NCBI GenBank assembly: GCA_013288285.1
Contig: JABDCE010000006.1
Span: forward strand, 1 to 55,147
Origin: Bacteroidota bacterium
GTDB lineage: Bacteria > Bacteroidota > Bacteroidia > Chitinophagales > Chitinophagaceae
Length of the DNA: 55,147 bases
Reading direction: 5' to 3'
The position numbers were made by a program, and so were the translations under genes. Positions 1-9,526 of this stretch are shown here, one piece after another. Numbering within the stretch: position 1 is the stretch's first letter; every line of letters begins with the position of its first letter. The notes beneath the pieces are model-generated. The model did not search any database. It was given only the letters and a program-made list of their open reading frames with translations, and had not been told where the DNA came from.

Positions 1-806
1 TTAAATACGGTAGTGTCTGCCCATCCATGCTCGTCATCGCCTATCAGCGCGCGATCAGGATCTGCGCTCAAGGTTGTTTTACCGGTACCACTAAGGCCGA
101 AGAAAAGGGCTACATCGCCGTTCTTACCCTCATTGGCAGAGCAGTGCATGCTCAGTACCTTATGGTCATGCGGCAATACAAAATTCAGCACCCCGAAGAT
201 GCCTTTCTTCATTTCGCCCGTATATGCCGATCCACCTATCAGGATCACCTTGCGGGTAAAGTTAACTATCGTGAAATTCGCCTGGCGGGTACCGTCAGTG
301 GCTGGGTCGGCAATAAAGCCGGGAGCCTGCAGTATCAGCCAGTCATGCTTTTGATTTGTTATTTCGCTCGTTGTAGGGCGCAGGAACAGGTCGTTGCAAA
401 ACAGGTTGGCCCACGGAGTTTCATTTACTACCAGCACATTCAGACGGTAAGCCGGGTCAGCACACGCATAGGCATCGCGCACCCATACTTCTTTGCCGCC
501 TAAGTAAGCACATACCTTATTGTACAGCTTGTCAAACGCCTCAGGCGCTATCGGAATGTTCACATCACCCCAGTCCACACTATGCTCTGTTATAGCATCC
601 TTTACCGTAAACTTATCCTTAGGCGACCTGCCGGTGAATTTACCGGTGCTCACGCACAATGCGCCGGTGTCATTAAGCACGCCCTGCCCCAATTCTAAGG
701 TCTTTTTCACCAGTTCTTCAGGGGAGAGATTCCAATGCGCTACAGATACATCAATACCCAGTCCAGGTAAGCTGGCAGCGGGATTTTTTTTGCCGAATTC
801 TTGCAT
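1..806 (-). CDS. pckA: Phosphoenolpyruvate carboxykinase (ATP), N-terminal part, cut by window edge
   Basis: The frame starts at an ATG (complement 804-806) and stays open for 268 codons to the left edge, so only the N-terminal half of a family that is usually about 530 residues is visible. It carries the substrate-site segment TGRSPKDK, the P-loop GLSGTGKTTLS and the following metal-binding stretch GDDEHGW, which together are diagnostic of ATP-dependent PEP carboxykinase. The enzyme converts oxaloacetate and ATP to phosphoenolpyruvate, ADP and CO2 in the cytoplasm, at the gluconeogenic step. A -7 box lies 35 bases upstream of the start. The gene is divergent from the short ORF at 1068. The identity is secure; the C-terminal part was not seen. 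Confidence 0.96.
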   Translation of the reverse strand, partial: MQEFGKKNPAASLPGLGIDVSVAHWNLSPEELVKKTLELGQGVLNDTGALCVSTGKFTGRSPKDKFTVKDAITEHSVDWGDVNIPIAPEAFDKLYNKVCAYLGGKEVWVRDAYACADPAYRLNVLVVNETPWANLFCNDLFLRPTTSEITNQKHDWLILQAPGFIADPATDGTRQANFTIVNFTRKVILIGGSAYTGEMKKGIFGVLNFVLPHDHKVLSMHCSANEGKNGDVALFFGLSGTGKTTLSADPDRALIGDDEHGWADTTVF

Positions 807-840
807 ATGTTATCTTTTTATGAAATAATAATACAGGCGG

Positions 841-848
841 CAAAAATA
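841..848 (-). promoter_or_regulatory. -7 promoter box of pckA
   Basis: On the minus strand this reads TATTTTTG, a match to the Bacteroidota -7 consensus TAnnTTTG. It is 35 bases upstream of the pckA start codon. The -33 element is weak, so the call rests on the -7 box and its position. Confidence 0.5.
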
Positions 849-1067
849 ATACTAAATGCTGTAAATAGGATATTATTTTTCCACAGAAACACCCTCAAAT
901 CCGCTGCAAAAATTTATCATTTATTCGACCCTGCATTACGATTTTGTTATTTAGTTGTTATTGCCATATAACATCAGCTAAAATTCATCGAAAGTCTCCA
1001 CTTTTGTTGCCCCCTGTTGGAAATATTTTCCGTCCCCCTTTCAACTGTTTAACAAAAATCATTAAGC

Positions 1068-1466
1068 ATGCCCAGGATCGTACTACTTATACTGTCCTTT
1101 CTGCTCACAGTCCATTTGGCCGCGCAAACCGAGGTCATCTATAACTATGAAGGCATCGCATACACCAGCAAAGGACAACTTGTGGCAAACGCCGAGATAA
1201 ACATGCGCATCCGCATCAGGAATGCAAAAGCTGCCAACGCCGTTGTTTACGAGGAAACGCAGTTTATCTCCACAGATGAAAAGGGGCTGTTCTTTCTGCA
1301 CATAGGCAATATGGCTATATGCGGCACTGGTAATAACGACCGGTTCATGAAAATAGAATTAGCAGCCACCGGTGAATCCCTTCCGGGTCGTGTCATGTTC
1401 AGGTGCATCAAATGCCGCTTGTGCAACCTCCGCTACATGCCGCACCGTATAGCACAAAAGAGTTAA
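1068..1466 (+). pseudogene. Short secreted protein resembling the N-terminus of large Bacteroidota exported proteins; probably decayed
   Basis: The ORF has 132 codons and begins with a clear signal peptide ending near AAQ at residue 20. Residues 20-105 resemble the conserved N-terminal domain of many Bacteroidota exported proteins: a YNYEG start, a central VVYEET, then TDEKGLFFLHIGN and FMKIEL. In that family the domain normally continues through a VPYALYA-like strand into a much longer protein. Here the last 25 residues are rich in Cys and Arg and unlike the family. Another frame over the same bases gives a stretch ending APYSTKELS, which looks more like the expected continuation, so a frameshift is likely. 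The ORF ends 4 bases before the convergent cyclase gene. The family resemblance is from memory, and a true short protein remains possible. Confidence 0.5.
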
Positions 1467-1469
1467 GCC

Positions 1470-3461
1470 CTACTCTACCCCATGCGTCAGCCGCTCCACA
1501 AAATACATATCTAACTCACCCTTATTTTTTGCTTTTACTTTGCCCCGATGAATGCAGTTGAACTTATTTTTCACCATCTGGTAAGTGCTGCCTGATATGT
1601 TTATCTTACCTACCTCGCCGCTGCTCTCCATTCTTGCCGCCTGGTTCACGGTATCGCCCCAAATATCGTACGCAAATTTCTTGATGCCAACTATCCCAGC
1701 CACTACAGACCCCGAATGTATACCCACTCTCGCTTCAAACGCTATCTCACCCACTGCCTCCTTCTCTTTTTTGCGTCTTGCTATATAATCCTGTATCTCA
1801 AAGGCTGCATTCACCATATCCGCAGCATGAGTGTAAGTGATCACCGGCAGCCCCGACACACACATATAAGAGTCGCCTATGGTCTTTATCTTTTCTACGT
1901 TGTATTTCTCTATGATGTTGTCAAACTCACTGAAATAGCGGTCTATCTCGGCTACCAGCAGTTCTGCGCTCACCTGCTCGCTGATAAGCGTAAAGCTTTT
2001 AAAATCTACGAACATCACCGTTACCATGGCATAACTGCGCGCTGCGGTATGCCCTTTCTCTTTCAGCTCCTCGGCCACTTCCGCTGGCAATATATTCAGC
2101 AGCAGCATATCCGATTTCTTCAGCAGGTCTTCCGTTTGATGTAACAGTTTGTCGGTTTTCCTTTTTTCTATATTCAGCTCCTGGGTACGCTCCTCTACCT
2201 TCTGTTCCAGCAGCAGGTTCTGCTCTACCACTAATCGCTCGTTATCCTTTTGCTGTTTCTGCCGTTTCTTTCTCAGCACCCGCACATAATCTACCATACC
2301 ATAAAACAGCACCAGTATAGACACCAGCGCACCCACCGGCCCCACCATCCTCAGGCTCGCCGGCAATAGCTCCACGGTCACCAGCGCAAAAATGCAGTAC
2401 CCATAATCCAGCCATACATAAGATATCATCGCAAACGCCGCAGACCGGTCATTCTTTTTCAGCCATAGATACATGAGTATGCCGGTCATCACAAAAATGA
2501 TCAGCTCTGGCAGCAGCAAGCTCAGCATATTAGCGGTCTTCCATGGCAGGAAGAACGAAGAAACTACTGGAAACAGACCGGTTGATAGTACTACACCCCA
2601 GTACAGCTTGTGCAATGACCGGTGAGTACGCAGGTCGGCAACCATAGTCGCCGTAGAGGCCGTACCGAAAATAAAGAACGGGAACAGGAAAAAATTAGGA
2701 TACCTGCTCAGGAAATACCACGGATAGTCGCCCCAGAACAACGACGCCATCACCCCGAAATTATCCAGGTAGTAGAGTACGTGGCACAATGTGGCTAACA
2801 TCAGTATCAGGTAGTTTTTGTTCACGGAATAGATGAACGTGATGAGCCAGTAAAAGATGGCCAGCAGGCAGATCCCCCCATAAAACATAAAGAAATCATG
2901 CACTTTGCGCTCACGGGTATACCACGTATCTGCCGGTACTATCGCACACTTAATATTGTTCACCTCCGACCATCGCAGGCTCGTATGCACTTGCAGGTAC
3001 ACCACCACGCTCTGCTGTGCCGCCAGCGACAGGCTAAAGATCACATCAGGTCCCGGCACGCTGCGTTTGGCGGGAGCTACCGCCCACCCGCTGTTCTGTA
3101 TCACCACCTTCCCGTCGGGATAAACAATATAACAATTGACATCCGAATACAGTTTTTCGGTCTCTAATATCCACGAGGTGATCTTACCCGTATCCGAGGT
3201 GATCTTTATTTTCGCCCAGTAATAAATGTCGTTCGTCCCTTTGCCGGGGGCTATCGTATTTTCTTTAAACAGCGAATCAAAATGACCCGATGCCACCTGC
3301 GCAAACGAATACTGTCCTTCCAGTATCCGCATATCAGGCGTTATATCCGTTTGTTCTGCCGCATCTGGCTTTACCAGGTATGGAGGTGGACTTATTTTTG
3401 CTGCCGGTACAGCAAGGGGAATAAAAAAGTATATAAAGAATAGTAGAAAAGATCTCTTCAC
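1470..3461 (-). CDS. Membrane adenylate cyclase with 7TMR-DISM sensor and class III catalytic domain
   Basis: A 663-residue protein with a signal peptide, an extracytoplasmic beta-rich sensor (about residues 25-180, of the 7TMR-DISMED2 type), roughly seven membrane helices (about 190-395), a charged coiled coil (about 400-470) and a class III nucleotide cyclase domain (about 478-655). The catalytic domain has both metal aspartates (in FVDF near 484 and GDSYM near 528). The adenine-selecting Lys is in EKIKTIGD and the Asp in YDIWGD, and the transition-state Asn and Arg are in VNQAAR. These residues predict conversion of ATP to cAMP rather than GTP to cGMP. The coiled coil probably transmits a periplasmic signal to the cyclase dimer. 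The gene converges with the ORF ending at 1466. No cAMP effector is visible nearby, and the ligand is unknown. Confidence 0.9.
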   Translation of the reverse strand: MKRSFLLFFIYFFIPLAVPAAKISPPPYLVKPDAAEQTDITPDMRILEGQYSFAQVASGHFDSLFKENTIAPGKGTNDIYYWAKIKITSDTGKITSWILETEKLYSDVNCYIVYPDGKVVIQNSGWAVAPAKRSVPGPDVIFSLSLAAQQSVVVYLQVHTSLRWSEVNNIKCAIVPADTWYTRERKVHDFFMFYGGICLLAIFYWLITFIYSVNKNYLILMLATLCHVLYYLDNFGVMASLFWGDYPWYFLSRYPNFFLFPFFIFGTASTATMVADLRTHRSLHKLYWGVVLSTGLFPVVSSFFLPWKTANMLSLLLPELIIFVMTGILMYLWLKKNDRSAAFAMISYVWLDYGYCIFALVTVELLPASLRMVGPVGALVSILVLFYGMVDYVRVLRKKRQKQQKDNERLVVEQNLLLEQKVEERTQELNIEKRKTDKLLHQTEDLLKKSDMLLLNILPAEVAEELKEKGHTAARSYAMVTVMFVDFKSFTLISEQVSAELLVAEIDRYFSEFDNIIEKYNVEKIKTIGDSYMCVSGLPVITYTHAADMVNAAFEIQDYIARRKKEKEAVGEIAFEARVGIHSGSVVAGIVGIKKFAYDIWGDTVNQAARMESSGEVGKINISGSTYQMVKNKFNCIHRGKVKAKNKGELDMYFVERLTHGVE

Positions 3462-3551
3462 CCGGATTATTTATTAAACAAAGATAACAATAATTACCGC
3501 CTGTCTATGGCTTAGTTAGCTGCTGATCCTACAGTTATCCCGTCAATTTGT

Positions 3552-4130
3552 TCACTTGTCGTTCAATATCCTCGCCACATTGCTGGTCAGCACGGGTATC
3601 ACGTCCTGCTCAAACCACGGGTTCTTCTTTTGCCATATCCGGTTTCTCGGCGATGGATGAACCAGCGGCAGGTATTGAGGCAAAAACTCATGATAGTGTT
3701 TTACGTTCTCTGTAATACTTGTTTTAAAGGCATCTCCTAAATATCTTTTCTGGGCATATTGTCCTATCAGCAAAGTGAGTTTTATTTGTTTCATGCTTGA
3801 CAGCAGCCTGTCATGCCACAGTGGCGCGCATTCCGGCCTTGGCGGCAGGTCACCCGATATCCCCTTTCCCGGATAACAGAAACCCATCGGCACCAATGCA
3901 AACAAAGCCGGGTCATAGAACTGTTGTTCACTTACGCCCAGCCAGCGGCGCAGTTCTTTACCACTTGCGTCGTCCCAGGGCACACCGCTTGCATTTACTT
4001 TTACGCCCGGCGCCTGCCCTACTATCAATATCCTCGACCGCCCACTCGCTTGTATTACCGGCCGGGGTTCATAAGGCAGATAGCGCTTGCACACCACACA
4101 TGCCCTTATTTCATCAAGAAGCTTTTTCAT
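3552..4130 (-). CDS. Uracil-DNA glycosylase superfamily protein
   Basis: A 192-residue soluble protein. Motif A of the UDG fold is seen as VGQAPG (about residues 37-42), followed by SGVPWDDASG, and motif B as HPSPRN (about residues 158-163). Cysteines near residues 12 and 15 (CVVC) could be part of an Fe-S site as in some UDG families, but the full four-cysteine set is not obvious. The expected role is removal of uracil or another damaged base from DNA in base-excision repair. The gene is on its own between the cyclase and the divergent peptidase gene. The superfamily is clear; the exact substrate is not. Confidence 0.8.
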   Translation of the reverse strand: MKKLLDEIRACVVCKRYLPYEPRPVIQASGRSRILIVGQAPGVKVNASGVPWDDASGKELRRWLGVSEQQFYDPALFALVPMGFCYPGKGISGDLPPRPECAPLWHDRLLSSMKQIKLTLLIGQYAQKRYLGDAFKTSITENVKHYHEFLPQYLPLVHPSPRNRIWQKKNPWFEQDVIPVLTSNVARILNDK

Positions 4131-4271
4131 ACAGCAAAATAACTAAACCATCAGGATTCTACCTTATCTGTTACATAAATGTGCCCCTGACCCTAACTCA
4201 CCACCTATTCTAAAAACAACATTACCCACCTTTTCAACATAAAAATTTTACTTTTATCCCAAATCACAAAC

Positions 4272-7200
4272 ATGCGTTTCAGTATCGTCATAATTTTTAT
4301 TCTGCTGTGTCTCGCTTCCGGCGCTTCCGCCCAGTTGCACGACAACGACTACCGCAATTCCGCCAACGAATATTACTGGGCAAACCGCATGCCTGACAAA
4401 GACTACTGGCAGCAGGATGTGCAATACAAGATACGCGCTACCATGCACGAAGAAGACAACCGCATCGATGGCACTGAAGAACTCACCTACTGGAACAACT
4501 CCCCCGACACCCTCCGTTATGTATACTTCCACCTCTACCAGAACGCCTTCGTAAAAGGCTCCCACCTACATGAACTGGAACACGCCAATAAAGTAAAAAC
4601 CGTAATGGGCAAAAAAGAAGCGGCAGGCCTCGGCATCGTATCGGAAGACATCCGTGTCGATGGACAAACCGCAAAGACAGAGCTGGACAATACCATCATA
4701 AAAGTGTTTCTCCCCACCCCGTTAAAGCCGGGCGGTAAGATCGTTATCAAAATGAACTTCAGCACCTGGTACGACAATGGCCTCACCCGCCGCCGTATGC
4801 AGATGTATGATGCCTGGGGCTTTAAGCACTACAACGGCACACAGTGGTTTCCCAAGCTCAGCGTGTACGACCGCATGCACGGCTGGGATACCTACCAGCA
4901 CCTCAACAAAGAATTTTATGGCGACTACGGTATCTACGACGTTACGCTCGACTTCCCCTCCAACTACATACTCGAAGCTACCGGCATACTGCAAAACAAA
5001 ACCGAGATGCTGCCCGATACCCTTCGCGCAAAACTGGACATTAAGAACTTCGCCGCCAAAAAATGGAACGAACCACCCTCTACCATCATTCCTTATGTAA
5101 AGGGCGAACGCAAGGCATGGCACTACATAGGCAATAACGTACACGACTTCGCTTTCACCGCCGATCCCTCTTTCCGTATCGGTACCGCTTACTGGAATGG
5201 TAATGAATGCGTAGCTATAGTGCAGGAACCACATGCCGCAGGGTGGCAGAATGCCACCGACTATATGACCAAAATTATCAAGACCTTCTCCGAAGACATC
5301 GGCATGTACCGCTACCCCAAGATAGTAGCCGCCGATGCGCAGGATGGTATGGAATACCCCATGATCACCCTCGATGGCGGCTCTGAGCCCGGCTATCGCG
5401 GCCTGTTCACACACGAGATAGGTCATAACTGGTTCTACGGCCAGGTAGGCAGTAACGAGACCTACCGTGCTGCTATGGACGAAGGGTTCACACAGTTCCT
5501 CACCTCATGGGGCCTGCGTCGCATAGATGGCGACAACATGGTAGTCGGCAAACCCAAATCTAAATACAGGCGGCATTTCGCAGAGCCGCAAAATGTACTC
5601 GACCGCAACGTCCTCAACCGCTACACTTTTGATGCCCTCAACCAGAACGAGATCGCCATCAACACACATTCCGATGATTTCAACAATGCCCTGAATCACG
5701 GCGGCGGCTATGGCCTCGTTTATTACAAGACCGCATCTATGCTCTACAACCTCCAGTACACCCTTGGCGACTCCCTCTTCCAGGCTGCCCTGCACCATTA
5801 TTTCGAGCAGTGGAAATTCGCTCATCCTTATTTCGAGGACTTCAGGGCTTCGGTCATCCAGTTCACGCACGTAGACCTGTCCTGGTTCTTTGATGAGTGG
5901 TTCGAGACCGTAAAGACACTCGATTACAGCATTGGTGGCATTCACCACATCAGCGGGGCAGATAGCTTTGCCATTAAGTTCCGCAGGCCCGGCGCTATGC
6001 AGATGCCGCTCGACTTTACCATCAAAGCAAAAGACGGCAGCACATACAGCTACTACATACCGAATACCTGGTTCCAGAAACAGACCACTGCTACTACCCT
6101 CCCCAAATGGTACGGCTGGGGCAAGCTCCACTCCGACTATACCGCGCACGTAAAGGTTCCCTCGGGCATAAGGAGTGTGCAGATAGACACCACCTACCGG
6201 CTTGCAGATGTAGACATGGTAGACAACTACAAAACCAAGTGCATGCCGGTAAGCATGAATGCCATAAAAACCATGCTCGATGGGGGCCTCACCCCGCAGT
6301 GGGACCGCCGCCAATACCGCCTCTATATCCGCCCTGACGTCTGGTGGAACCCCATAGATGGTATCAAGGCAGGTGTGCACTTCGAGGGCGACTACTTATT
6401 CAGCCTCTACAAGATCGACGCTACCGTATGGTGGAACACTCATGCCCTGCAGGAGACCGCCTATGAGTCCTTCGCAGGCCAAAGCACCTACGCGCACTAC
6501 CAGCCGGTCAATTATTCCATCAACTACAATTCCCCCATTGTGCGCAGCATGCCTAAGTTGCAGCTACAGCTCAACAGCCGCTACATAGATGGTGGCTGGT
6601 ATCAGCGTGGCGGGTTCAACTGGCTGCTCAGTGACCACAATACCGCGCAGGTATACGCGCAAAGCATGTGGCGCAAGAACAGCTATGCCGAAAGCTACCT
6701 CGCAGATCCCGGTGACTGGAACAGCACCTGGGCACGGCCAAACACATCGCTCAACTTCGCATGGGCACACACGTACAACTATATGCAGGGCACAGGCAAG
6801 TACACCTTCAGTTTCCGCGCACCATTCCTCGAAGGCAATACTGCGCCCGACAATTATTCTTATGCCCAGCTCGAATCTATCAACTCCACTACCGTGGGCA
6901 AGCTGGAAGTGCGCACACGTCTCTTTGGCCGCTATGGCACGGGCACACGGCTGCCTTACGAGAGCCTCCTCTACATGGCCGGCGCCAGCCCCGAGGAAGA
7001 AATGGAAAATAAATACACCCGAAGCATAGGCACCACTCCTACCGATTGGGATGGTATCTCGTCATACAACACCAACCATTTTCAGCAGGGCGGCGGCCTC
7101 GATCTCCGTGGCTATGCCGGTTACTTTGCACCAGATGACCACAACGGCCAGCAGATGGAGGGCTACAAGGGCCGCAGCGGTGCAGCGGCCAATGCCGAGA

Positions 7201-7532
7201 TCGGTTTCGAGAACTACATGCCATGGCATCCACGCTTTTTCAATAAGTGGCTCCATGCCGCCGTATATGGCTTTGGCGATGCAGGCGTTATGCAGCTCAG
7301 CTATTTTGCCACCAACAATATTTCCACCATTGTCCCATCCAATGTATGGAGTACCCTGCATGCCGATGCCGGCTTAGGCTTTGCCTTTACCATCAAGAAC
7401 TGGGGCGTGTTCGAAAAAGCCAAGCCGCTCACCATTCGTCTCGATTTACCGGTCTTCCTCAACCGCCCGCCGTATAGCAATGACCAGTACGCTACACTCC
7501 GGTATGTGGTAGGGATCAACCGTGCGTTTTGA
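4272..7532 (+). CDS. M1-family zinc metallopeptidase fused to a C-terminal Omp85-like outer-membrane beta-barrel
   Basis: A 1086-residue protein with a signal peptide ending at SASAQ (about residue 23). Residues 30-560 form an M1 gluzincin peptidase: GMEYP at 359-363, the zinc motif HEIGH at 381-385, and the third ligand Glu at 404 in DEGF. A beta-sandwich region follows to about 640. From about 645 to the end the sequence alternates aromatic and polar residues as in amphipathic strands. It contains LRGY (Arg946-Gly-Tyr) in the context GGGLDLRGYAGY, like the L6 RGY/RGF signature of Omp85/D15 barrels, and ends in NRAF with a terminal Phe as outer-membrane barrels do. The reading is a peptidase tethered to, or exported through, its own barrel, comparable in plan to patatin-like type Vd proteins. 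No POTRA domain is evident. The peptidase part is certain; the barrel is a strong inference. Confidence 0.88.
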   Translation: MRFSIVIIFILLCLASGASAQLHDNDYRNSANEYYWANRMPDKDYWQQDVQYKIRATMHEEDNRIDGTEELTYWNNSPDTLRYVYFHLYQNAFVKGSHLHELEHANKVKTVMGKKEAAGLGIVSEDIRVDGQTAKTELDNTIIKVFLPTPLKPGGKIVIKMNFSTWYDNGLTRRRMQMYDAWGFKHYNGTQWFPKLSVYDRMHGWDTYQHLNKEFYGDYGIYDVTLDFPSNYILEATGILQNKTEMLPDTLRAKLDIKNFAAKKWNEPPSTIIPYVKGERKAWHYIGNNVHDFAFTADPSFRIGTAYWNGNECVAIVQEPHAAGWQNATDYMTKIIKTFSEDIGMYRYPKIVAADAQDGMEYPMITLDGGSEPGYRGLFTHEIGHNWFYGQVGSNETYRAAMDEGFTQFLTSWGLRRIDGDNMVVGKPKSKYRRHFAEPQNVLDRNVLNRYTFDALNQNEIAINTHSDDFNNALNHGGGYGLVYYKTASMLYNLQYTLGDSLFQAALHHYFEQWKFAHPYFEDFRASVIQFTHVDLSWFFDEWFETVKTLDYSIGGIHHISGADSFAIKFRRPGAMQMPLDFTIKAKDGSTYSYYIPNTWFQKQTTATTLPKWYGWGKLHSDYTAHVKVPSGIRSVQIDTTYRLADVDMVDNYKTKCMPVSMNAIKTMLDGGLTPQWDRRQYRLYIRPDVWWNPIDGIKAGVHFEGDYLFSLYKIDATVWWNTHALQETAYESFAGQSTYAHYQPVNYSINYNSPIVRSMPKLQLQLNSRYIDGGWYQRGGFNWLLSDHNTAQVYAQSMWRKNSYAESYLADPGDWNSTWARPNTSLNFAWAHTYNYMQGTGKYTFSFRAPFLEGNTAPDNYSYAQLESINSTTVGKLEVRTRLFGRYGTGTRLPYESLLYMAGASPEEEMENKYTRSIGTTPTDWDGISSYNTNHFQQGGGLDLRGYAGYFAPDDHNGQQMEGYKGRSGAAANAEIGFENYMPWHPRFFNKWLHAAVYGFGDAGVMQLSYFATNNISTIVPSNVWSTLHADAGLGFAFTIKNWGVFEKAKPLTIRLDLPVFLNRPPYSNDQYATLRYVVGINRAF

Positions 7533-7580
7533 TAGTTCGGTAGTGCCCTTAAAATGTTGGTATAAACGATATAAACAAAC

Positions 7581-9482
7581 ATGCAAAAGTTGTTCCGGTT
7601 ATATGATCGATACAGCCAGGCGGTAGTTGCCTTTATCCTTGCATTGTACTGCCTGCCCCTGTACTTCACCCTTCCGCTCGTCCGCACGCTCGATGGCGCC
7701 TGGGACCGTGCGTTGAATTACTGCGTTTCAAAAGACTTCGTTTTCGGCACCGACATTATTTTCGCCTATGGTCCGCTGGGCTACCTAAGCACACGGTATG
7801 GCGAGTTCATCAGCCCCTTGCAGTTCGTCACCTATGATGTGTTTGTGTTTACAGGCTTTTACTATTTTTTCTACAGGTACCTGCCGCCCCGCAAAGGTTG
7901 GCTCTACATCTTGTTTTTTGGCTTGTTGCTCATGCGCGCCGGCAATTGCTCCCAGGTACTGTTCTTCCTGTTTACAATATATACCACTTTGTTTTTTTTA
8001 AAGGATAAGATCAGTTATTTCGAGCTCATCTATTGTAGCCTTTCGGGTATATTGTTGTTCTTTATTAAGCTCAATTATGGCATCATATCTCTCGCACTCC
8101 TGTTACTGGTAGCCGCTTTTTTATTTGTTAAAGACCGCAAGGCGTGTATCATCTACCTTACTGTATCAGCCATTTTTTTCACGGTTATTCTGTTCCGTGT
8201 CCACATAGATGTGATCCACTACATAAAATATGGCTTGTTGTTGATCACCAATTACGAAGAGGCCCTCAGCCTGCCCGTAGCCGCCTTTCAGTTCCCGCAT
8301 ATCATCGCTATAGCGCTCATCCTGCTGCTGTTATCAGTACTTATTGCTTCGGCCATCAAACTACGTCATGCAAAGACCTTTGGCCTGCATAGTGTCTTAT
8401 CCATTCTGCTGTTTTGCCTCTCCTGCTTCCTGTTTTATAAAAATGGTTTCACACGTGCCGATTTCTGGCATTGGTGCGACTTTTTTTGCATCTTCCCGGC
8501 CTTCCTCGTCGCAGCAGTGGTTATATCCGGGTTTGCGGCTTCAGTTACCGGCCGTCTGGTGGCCATTATCGGCATTGCACTGTCCAGCTACGCTATCGCT
8601 TACCGGGACAATAGCAGCGAGCTCACCTGGTTTGGCGACGACGACATTGTTTTTTATGAATCTAGCATTTCGCCTATAGGTTACTTTTCCTCTATGTTCA
8701 CTCCGCCCGATGCGTCCATCAATCCCAACTTTGTTTTTCCTCCTGCAAAGGCCACATTGATCGGGCAGCAAACAATGGATATCCTTCCGTTCGATAATCT
8801 CCAGCTTATCTACAACAATCAGCTGAATTATTTACCTCGCCCATCCATTCAGTCTGCTTATTGCACCACCATCGATTCATTAAATGGTAGCTGGTTAGCA
8901 TCAGCCCGGCGCCCACAAGTGCTCATGCTCCGCAACATCGATATCGACAATCGGTATTCCTTCTGGGACGAGTCCATCACCAAAGCTTCTATTCACCTCA
9001 ATTATAACTATCTCGATTTCATGGGTCGTCCCGAAGATACTTTGGCGCCTATGTCCTACCTCATCCTCAGCTCCATACCCGGCAGTTCCCGCCGTCCCGA
9101 ATTTAAACCGGTAAAAGAGATCACCACAGCCATGAACGAGATGGTGCGCATCAGTTTCGCCGAAACCGAAGCCATATACATGCAAGCCGATATCGGCTAT
9201 ACCACAGCCACCAGTCTCAGCAGGTTCCTATCTCAGGCGCCCGCTTTAAATATCACCCTCTATTACGATGATGGCTCCTCCGGCACGTTCAGGGCTATCG
9301 TCCCTATCCTACGCGGACCTGTGCTCATCAACAAAGCAGTTACCAACAGCATGGAACTTAAGAATTTCGTTTCAGGCAACCTCAGGAAGAACAGAAATAT
9401 TGTCGGTTTCTCTTTTAATCCAATAGCTACCGGCTTCCGCCCCACCGTCAACGTCACCTTCCTGAAATTTACCAATTATTAG
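7581..9482 (+). CDS. Polytopic membrane protein with GT-C-like layout, function unknown
   Basis: A 633-residue protein. About ten hydrophobic segments lie within residues 15-350, followed by a mostly soluble region (about 380-633) that begins with a Pro-rich stretch. A loop after the first helix holds LDGAWDRALNY and later FAYGPLGYL, which recall the acidic first loop and GPLGY segment of polyprenyl-linked GT-C glycosyltransferase-like proteins. No definite catalytic motif was recognised. It starts 48 bases after the peptidase-barrel gene on the same strand, so co-transcription is possible. Its last dozen bases lie in a segment that is repeated about 0.9 kb downstream ahead of the second lipoprotein gene. 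The function is not known. Confidence 0.7.
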   Translation: MQKLFRLYDRYSQAVVAFILALYCLPLYFTLPLVRTLDGAWDRALNYCVSKDFVFGTDIIFAYGPLGYLSTRYGEFISPLQFVTYDVFVFTGFYYFFYRYLPPRKGWLYILFFGLLLMRAGNCSQVLFFLFTIYTTLFFLKDKISYFELIYCSLSGILLFFIKLNYGIISLALLLLVAAFLFVKDRKACIIYLTVSAIFFTVILFRVHIDVIHYIKYGLLLITNYEEALSLPVAAFQFPHIIAIALILLLLSVLIASAIKLRHAKTFGLHSVLSILLFCLSCFLFYKNGFTRADFWHWCDFFCIFPAFLVAAVVISGFAASVTGRLVAIIGIALSSYAIAYRDNSSELTWFGDDDIVFYESSISPIGYFSSMFTPPDASINPNFVFPPAKATLIGQQTMDILPFDNLQLIYNNQLNYLPRPSIQSAYCTTIDSLNGSWLASARRPQVLMLRNIDIDNRYSFWDESITKASIHLNYNYLDFMGRPEDTLAPMSYLILSSIPGSSRRPEFKPVKEITTAMNEMVRISFAETEAIYMQADIGYTTATSLSRFLSQAPALNITLYYDDGSSGTFRAIVPILRGPVLINKAVTNSMELKNFVSGNLRKNRNIVGFSFNPIATGFRPTVNVTFLKFTNY

Positions 9483-9526
9483 TAAATTTGAAAATGTAGC
9501 ACGATTTTTGATGTATCTCTGTTATG
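9471..9526 (+). repeat. Direct repeat, copy 1 (5' flank of lipoprotein 1)
   Basis: This segment, covering the last bases of the membrane-protein gene, its stop codon and the leader of the first lipoprotein, recurs almost base for base at 10383-10439. It marks the 5' border of the tandem gene duplication. Confidence 0.85.

Noticed and set aside
4722-6380. Long minus-strand ORFs at 4722-5426 and 5505-6380
   Set aside because: They lie opposite the M1 peptidase-barrel gene and show no domain or leader; the sense gene has clear catalytic motifs.
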